Shown one piece after another: positions 59,847 to 64,000 of a stretch of 64,000 bases of DNA (position 1 is the stretch's first letter; each line of letters starts with the position of its first letter). A program made the translations under genes and the position numbers. Below the pieces are notes generated by a model that saw only the letters and a program-made list of their open reading frames with translations, ran no database searches and was not told the origin of the DNA. The stretch is from positions 1 to 64,000 of the forward strand of contig DATAUD010000101.1 in assembly GCA_036268455.1 (NCBI GenBank), given 5' to 3'. Source of the DNA: DATAUD01 sp036268455 (GTDB lineage: Bacteria > Verrucomicrobiota > Verrucomicrobiia > Limisphaerales > Palsa-1400).

Positions 59847-61775
59847 ATGAATCAAAAAACTTTTATTCTCGTCGGGACTGCTTTGTGCAGCTTGTTTACC
59901 ACGGCTAATTTGGCTTTCGCCCAAGGCTCGGCCTTCACGTATCAAGGCCGGTTTCAGGATAACGGCAGTCTGGCCACCGGGACGTACGATCTGGCGTTCT
60001 CGCTTTACACAAACAGCGCGGGAGGCGCGCCTATCGCCGGGCCGGTGACCAATAGCGGCATCGCGGTTTCCAACGGTTTGTTCACGGTCACGATCGATTT
60101 TGGCTTGAGCGTGTGGAACGGGACGAGCAACTGGCTGGAAATTGCCGTGGAAACAAACGGCGGCATGGGGTTCGTCACCTTAACGCCGCGCCAGGCAGTA
60201 ACGCCGGCGCCTTACGCCATCTTTGCGGAAGGCGCCGATGCGGCGGGATTGAACGGCACCATCCCGATGGGCAGCCTCGGCGGCACTTACGGCAGCGCGG
60301 TCAACTTGACGAATGTAAGCAACAGTTTCTTTGGCAATGGCAGCGGCTTGACCGGTGTCAACGCGGCGTCGCTCAACGGGCTTGGAGCCGGCAATATGTG
60401 GCAAACCGCGGGCAATGGAGGAACAACGCCGGGAGTGAACTTTGTGGGCACGACAGACAATAAACCGTTGGAGTTGCACGTCAATGGCGCGCGTGTTTTG
60501 CGGGTGGAACCGGGCGGACCCGCCGCGGCTTGGGGCAATGGGATTCCGACCGGCTCGCCGAATATGATTGGAGGCGCTTCGTTGAACTATGTTTCCAACG
60601 GGGTGGTTGGCGCCGTGATTGCAGGCGGGGGAACAACCAATTATGGCGGCGCTGTTTATAGCAACAGCGTTACCGCCGACTTCGGCTTCATTGGCGGGGG
60701 CGTGGGCAATGTCGTCAGCGAAAATGGCGGGGTCATAGGCGGCGGTGGCGCCAATACCGCCAGCGGCGTCGATTCGACAATAGGCGGAGGGGACAGAAAC
60801 ATCGCCGACAGCTTTAATGCAACTGTGGGCGGCGGTGAGGCCAATATCGCCAGTTACTATTCGACTGTCGGCGGGGGAATTCAGAACCAGGCCAGTGGCT
60901 CGGAAGCGACAGCGGGCGGTGGTGAAGAGAATACCGCCAGCGGGAACTGGGCGACCATCCCCGGCGGCTACAGCAACAACGCGGCGGGTGAGGCTTCCTT
61001 CGCAGCGGGCTATCGGGCGCAGGCGGTAAACAACGGCTCATTTGTCTGGGCCGATGATCAAAATGCGCCTTTCAGTTCCACGGCAAACAACCAGTTCTCC
61101 GTGAGGGCTTCCGGGGGAGTCCTCTTCGCGGCTGATGTCACCCTGTCCGGAGGCGCCGCCTATCACAACCTTTCGCTTAGTGGCGGAAATTCCGTTGGCT
61201 ATCTCTACGGTTCGTATCCAGGCATTGGGGACGGCGTTCACCTGGGTTACAACTTTTATTACGACGCCAACGGCGCGGGCCACGTTTTAAACGTTGGCGG
61301 AGGCACCTCGCGCATCTCGGCCGATTACGGCGAAATCATCCTGGCCGTCGGCGGCGTCAACAAAGCGCCCGCCAACCAACTGGTGGTGACAACCGCCGGC
61401 GTGTCGGTTTATGGCACGTTCAACAACTTTAGTGATCGCAATGCCAAGCAGGGTTTCGCGCCGGTAAGCCCCTCGGAAATACTTGACAGAGTCCTGCGCC
61501 TGCCGCTCAGCGAATGGAGTTACAAGGCGGACGCCGCCACACGGCACATCGGACCGATGGCGCAGGATTTTTACGGCGCATTCGATGTTGGAACGGATGA
61601 CAAACACATCGCGCCGATTGACGAAGGCGGCGTGGCATTGGCGGCCATCCAGGGGTTGAACCAGAAGCTGCTGGCCGAATCGAAAGCGAAGGACGCGGAG
61701 ATTAAGCAACTCAAAAAAAGCGTCTCCGAACTCAAGGCCCTGATGTCACAGTTGGCACAGAATCAGGCCAAATGA
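59847..61775 (+). CDS. Secreted YadA-head-like protein with C-terminal peptidase S74 chaperone domain
   Basis: A 642-residue exported protein. I start it at ATG 59847 (MNQKTFILVGTALCSLFTTA), giving a signal peptide cleaved before QGSAFTYQG. The N-terminal beta domain (FTYQGRFQDNGSLATGTYDL) is frequent in Verrucomicrobiota. A run of 14-residue repeats (about 290-400) with G-G-G-x-x-N-x-A-S-G, for example IGGGGANTASGVDSTIGGGD, matches the trimeric left-handed roll of YadA heads. The C-terminus has an S74 intramolecular chaperone (FSDRNAKQGFAPVSPSEILD, then RHIGPMAQDFYGAF) and a coiled coil. S74 domains trimerise phage tail fibres and then cleave themselves off. This suggests a trimeric surface fibre. 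Confidence 0.85.
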   Translation: MNQKTFILVGTALCSLFTTANLAFAQGSAFTYQGRFQDNGSLATGTYDLAFSLYTNSAGGAPIAGPVTNSGIAVSNGLFTVTIDFGLSVWNGTSNWLEIAVETNGGMGFVTLTPRQAVTPAPYAIFAEGADAAGLNGTIPMGSLGGTYGSAVNLTNVSNSFFGNGSGLTGVNAASLNGLGAGNMWQTAGNGGTTPGVNFVGTTDNKPLELHVNGARVLRVEPGGPAAAWGNGIPTGSPNMIGGASLNYVSNGVVGAVIAGGGTTNYGGAVYSNSVTADFGFIGGGVGNVVSENGGVIGGGGANTASGVDSTIGGGDRNIADSFNATVGGGEANIASYYSTVGGGIQNQASGSEATAGGGEENTASGNWATIPGGYSNNAAGEASFAAGYRAQAVNNGSFVWADDQNAPFSSTANNQFSVRASGGVLFAADVTLSGGAAYHNLSLSGGNSVGYLYGSYPGIGDGVHLGYNFYYDANGAGHVLNVGGGTSRISADYGEIILAVGGVNKAPANQLVVTTAGVSVYGTFNNFSDRNAKQGFAPVSPSEILDRVLRLPLSEWSYKADAATRHIGPMAQDFYGAFDVGTDDKHIAPIDEGGVALAAIQGLNQKLLAESKAKDAEIKQLKKSVSELKALMSQLAQNQAK

Positions 61776-61824
61776 GGAGTTGGCGGCGGCGTTGTTGCGG
61801 ACCTTGGAGAACCCTTCTTTGGTC

Positions 61825-61872
61825 CGCCCTCATCCTTAATCCTTCTCCCGCGCCTGGAAGAAGGAAAAATTC
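61825..61872 (+). terminator. Hairpin repeat between convergent S74 and GH3 genes
   Basis: CCTTCTCCC at 61841-61849 and GGAAGAAGG at 61856-61864, followed by AAAAATT, form an imperfect stem. Together with the preceding CCGCCCTCATCCTTAAT it is a second copy of the element at 50680-50729. Both copies lie between convergent genes, which fits a terminator role. Confidence 0.5.
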
Positions 61873-64000
61873 TCAGAAACTTGGTTTGGCCAGGGTCGTC
61901 TGTTCTAACTCGAAGTCTCCTTTCCAGCGAATATCGCGAGATGAACTTCCCACCAGGATTTCAAATCCGCCTTTCTCGGCCAGCCAGCCGCCTTTGTCAG
62001 GGTCGTAATATGAAAAGGCGCCCACATCCAAGGGGATGGAAACTGTCTGGCGCTGGCCGGACAATAGGAAAACTTTGGTAAATCCTTTCAGTTCCTTCAT
62101 GGGACGGGGCAAGCTGGGCTGGAGTTGATGCACATAGACCTGCGCAATCTCGGCGCCCGCGCGACTGCCGGTGTTTACAATGTTGAACTTGACCGTCACA
62201 AGAGGCCCCTCGGATGGCGTGTTTTTAACCAGGTCGAAATTGGAATAGTCGAAGTGCGTGTATGACAGGCCGTAACCGAACGGAAACAGCGGTTCCACAT
62301 TCTTGGTGTCGAAATAACGGTAGCCGACGAGCAAGCCTTCTTTGTATTGAACCGTCCCGTTGACTCCTGGATAGGCACGCAAGGCATGGGCCGGAGAATC
62401 CTCCAGGCGTTTAGGAAAGGTGCAGGGAAGCTTGCCGCTTGGGTTGACATCGCCAAAAAGCACGCGGGCGATGGCGTTGCCGCCTTCCATCCCGGAATAC
62501 CACGAGAGAATGACCGACGGAACAGTGGCAAGCCAGGGGTCCATTTCCACCGGCGAACCGGCAACCAGGACGACAATGGTTCGGGGGTTGGCCTCGCGGA
62601 CTTTGGCAATCAAATTGTCCTGGTTGTAGGGCAACTTTAAATCCTTGCGATCGGCCCCTTCGGTCTCCCCAGTCGAACGCCCGTGGCCCAGACCGGCAAT
62701 GACAATGGCGACATCCGCCTGGCGCGCCGCGCGGACCGCTTGTTCAACGGTGCTATCGTCACAGTTTTCGCCGCAGCCTTTTGAGTAAGTGACATTCACG
62801 TGATCGCCGGCGCGTTTGAGGATGCCTTGCAACGGTGTAATCTCGTAGAGCGCCTTGATGGCCGAGCTATCGCCGCCGTGCGCCTGAAGCGTGACCGCGT
62901 TTTCCCCAATCACCGCCAGCGATTTAATCGACGAGACGTCGAGCGGGAGGATGTTGTTGTCGTTTTTTAATAGAACGATCGCCTCTTCGGCGACATGACG
63001 TGAAACGGTTTGATGAGCGACGGTGTTGAGCGAGCCTTCGGGGCCTTTATCGAACATGTGGGTGGCGAACATGACGCGGAGATTGCGCCGCACTTTATCG
63101 TCGAGGCCAGCCATGGGGAATTCGCCCTTTCGCAATCCCTCAAGGTAAGACGTGGCGAGGTAAAACTGCTCGTAATTTGTCTGGGTGCCCATTTCCAGGT
63201 CCAACCCATTAAGCGCCGCCTCGCGGGTGTCGTGAGTGGCGGCCCAATCCGAAACGACCAATCCCTGGAAACCCCATTCGCCCTTGAGGATTTTGTTCAA
63301 CAGATAATCGTTTTGCGCGCATTGCCGGCCGCGAATTTTGTTGTAGGCCGCCATGACCGAGAGAACGCCCGCCTCTTGAACCGACGCTTTGAAGGCCGGC
63401 AGATAAATTTCGCGCAGCGCGCGCTCGTCGAGTTCGACGTTAACGGTGAATCGATCCAGTTCCTGGTTATTGGCGGCGAAATGCTTCGCGCAGGACGAGA
63501 CGCCCTGGGACTGGACGCCGCGAATGTAACCAACCGCCATGCGGGAAGTCAGAAAAGGATCTTCGCCCATGTACTCGAAATTGCGTCCGCACAGGGGGGT
63601 TCGCATGATATTCAAACTGGGGCCGAGCATGATCTGCTTGCCGCGCTTGCGGGCTTCCTGTCCAATCGCTTCGCCTTCCTGTTGAGCCAGCGCGGGATTC
63701 CAGGTGGCGGCCAACGCGATTCCCGCGGGCATGCACGTTGAAAAATCGTCGGTGTGCCCGGCGGGCTTCCAGCTATCAGGCCCGATGTCCTCGCGGACGC
63801 CATGCGGGCCATCGGAAAGCCAGCGGCGCGGAAGGCCCAGGCGCGGAATGGCGGCCGTTGTGAAATAGGAATCGGCGTGAACGAGCGAGACTTTTTCCTC
63901 GGGAGTCAGGCGGTTTAGCAAATCTTCCACGCGCGCTTCGCGGGGCTGGCTGGGGTCCAAATAGAGCGGGCGATCCGCCGCAAAAAGAACCGGCGCCATC
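61873..64000 (-). CDS. GH3 beta-glucosidase-type glycoside hydrolase (5' end outside window)
   Basis: At least 708 residues, with the N-terminus beyond the window. The first visible residues (MAPVLFAADRPLYLDPSQP) look like the end of a signal peptide followed by the mature start, so the Met at 63999 is probably internal. Typical GH3 blocks are WLSDGPHGVRED, QIMLGPSLNIMRTPLCGRNF, SSCAKHFAANNQELDRF and the nucleophile Asp in WGFQGLVVSDWAATHDT. The second domain has VILSWYSGMEGGNAIARVLF and a C-terminal fibronectin III-like domain (about 590-690). It releases beta-linked sugars from oligosaccharides outside the cytoplasm. A fragment of its 3' end is duplicated at 59582-59740. Confidence 0.92.
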   Translation of the reverse strand, partial: MAPVLFAADRPLYLDPSQPREARVEDLLNRLTPEEKVSLVHADSYFTTAAIPRLGLPRRWLSDGPHGVREDIGPDSWKPAGHTDDFSTCMPAGIALAATWNPALAQQEGEAIGQEARKRGKQIMLGPSLNIMRTPLCGRNFEYMGEDPFLTSRMAVGYIRGVQSQGVSSCAKHFAANNQELDRFTVNVELDERALREIYLPAFKASVQEAGVLSVMAAYNKIRGRQCAQNDYLLNKILKGEWGFQGLVVSDWAATHDTREAALNGLDLEMGTQTNYEQFYLATSYLEGLRKGEFPMAGLDDKVRRNLRVMFATHMFDKGPEGSLNTVAHQTVSRHVAEEAIVLLKNDNNILPLDVSSIKSLAVIGENAVTLQAHGGDSSAIKALYEITPLQGILKRAGDHVNVTYSKGCGENCDDSTVEQAVRAARQADVAIVIAGLGHGRSTGETEGADRKDLKLPYNQDNLIAKVREANPRTIVVLVAGSPVEMDPWLATVPSVILSWYSGMEGGNAIARVLFGDVNPSGKLPCTFPKRLEDSPAHALRAYPGVNGTVQYKEGLLVGYRYFDTKNVEPLFPFGYGLSYTHFDYSNFDLVKNTPSEGPLVTVKFNIVNTGSRAGAEIAQVYVHQLQPSLPRPMKELKGFTKVFLLSGQRQTVSIPLDVGAFSYYDPDKGGWLAEKGGFEILVGSSSRDIRWKGDFELEQTTLAKPSF

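Noticed and set aside
63997..63999. True start codon of the GH3 gene at the window edge
   Set aside because: The residues after this Met look like the end of a signal peptide, so the real start is probably beyond position 64000.
1..64000. rRNA or tRNA genes
   Set aside because: I looked through the intergenic gaps for T-loop (GTTCGAATC-like) sequences with matching stems and found none that I would support.

Overview
The window reads as chromosomal DNA of a soil- or freshwater-type Verrucomicrobiota, most like the Pedosphaera/Limisphaerales group. The signs are type II pseudopilins ending in an H-X9-DG motif, GloVer-type tandem-repeat and PEP-CTERM secreted proteins, a YXWGXW lipoprotein, many Asn/Thr-rich Ig-like secreted proteins, and a polysaccharide-degrading repertoire (GH2, GH3, GH13, GH78). 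This placement is inference from gene content; there is no rRNA, and I saw no tRNA or CRISPR array.

Layout. 1-4.2 kb is a small accessory island: the tail of an IS transposase, a RusA-type resolvase and a type IIG restriction-modification protein. 4.2-10 kb holds two secreted Ig-like/LamG proteins and a pseudopilin whose start codon sits in the loop of a 17-bp hairpin. 10-15 kb is signalling: a NarL-type response regulator with a histidine kinase bearing a sugar-binding-like sensor, a YXWGXW lipoprotein and a REC-PAS-PAS-PP2C protein. 15-21 kb is a secreted alpha-amylase-family protein coupled to a CBM6-like partner. 21-25 kb is housekeeping (RluA-type synthase, aroC, purB) plus a phytase-like lipoprotein. 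25-29 kb is a tight four-gene cytoplasmic signalling operon (HEAT, REC-PATAN, Roadblock-like, HDOD). It runs into two decayed PEP-CTERM genes, a spacer with helically phased GGTCAA repeats and a lone REC protein.

30-43 kb has a GH2 exoglycosidase, a deoxyhypusine-synthase-like enzyme, the prpBCD 2-methylcitrate operon, a GloVer-repeat protein and a GH78 alpha-L-rhamnosidase. 42.9-47.4 kb is an AT-richer minus-strand operon. It comprises a large secreted protein with a candidate caspase-like His/Cys dyad, a secreted-type protein A, a small membrane protein B, and a second decayed A' with an intact B'. It is preceded by a strongly structured leader, and it is my best candidate for an undescribed system. 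48-54 kb is housekeeping: hisI, a membrane protein, trpE, and fabD-fabG-acpP-fabF. 54-57.5 kb has an FAD/NAD(P) protein, a 3-methyladenine glycosylase and a Tat-exported Gfo/Idh oxidoreductase. 57.6-64 kb has a tandem pair of H-X9-DG pseudopilins (one frameshifted), a duplicated GH3 tail, a YadA-head/peptidase S74 secreted protein, and a GH3 glucosidase cut by the window edge.

Themes. Five secreted proteins share a C-terminal module of about 60 residues ending in an FYR-like motif, and a sixth carries it internally. There are several recent local duplications with decay: the PEP-CTERM pair, the A/B pair, and the pseudopilin plus GH3-tail unit. Adjacent co-directional genes very often overlap by 4 bp.
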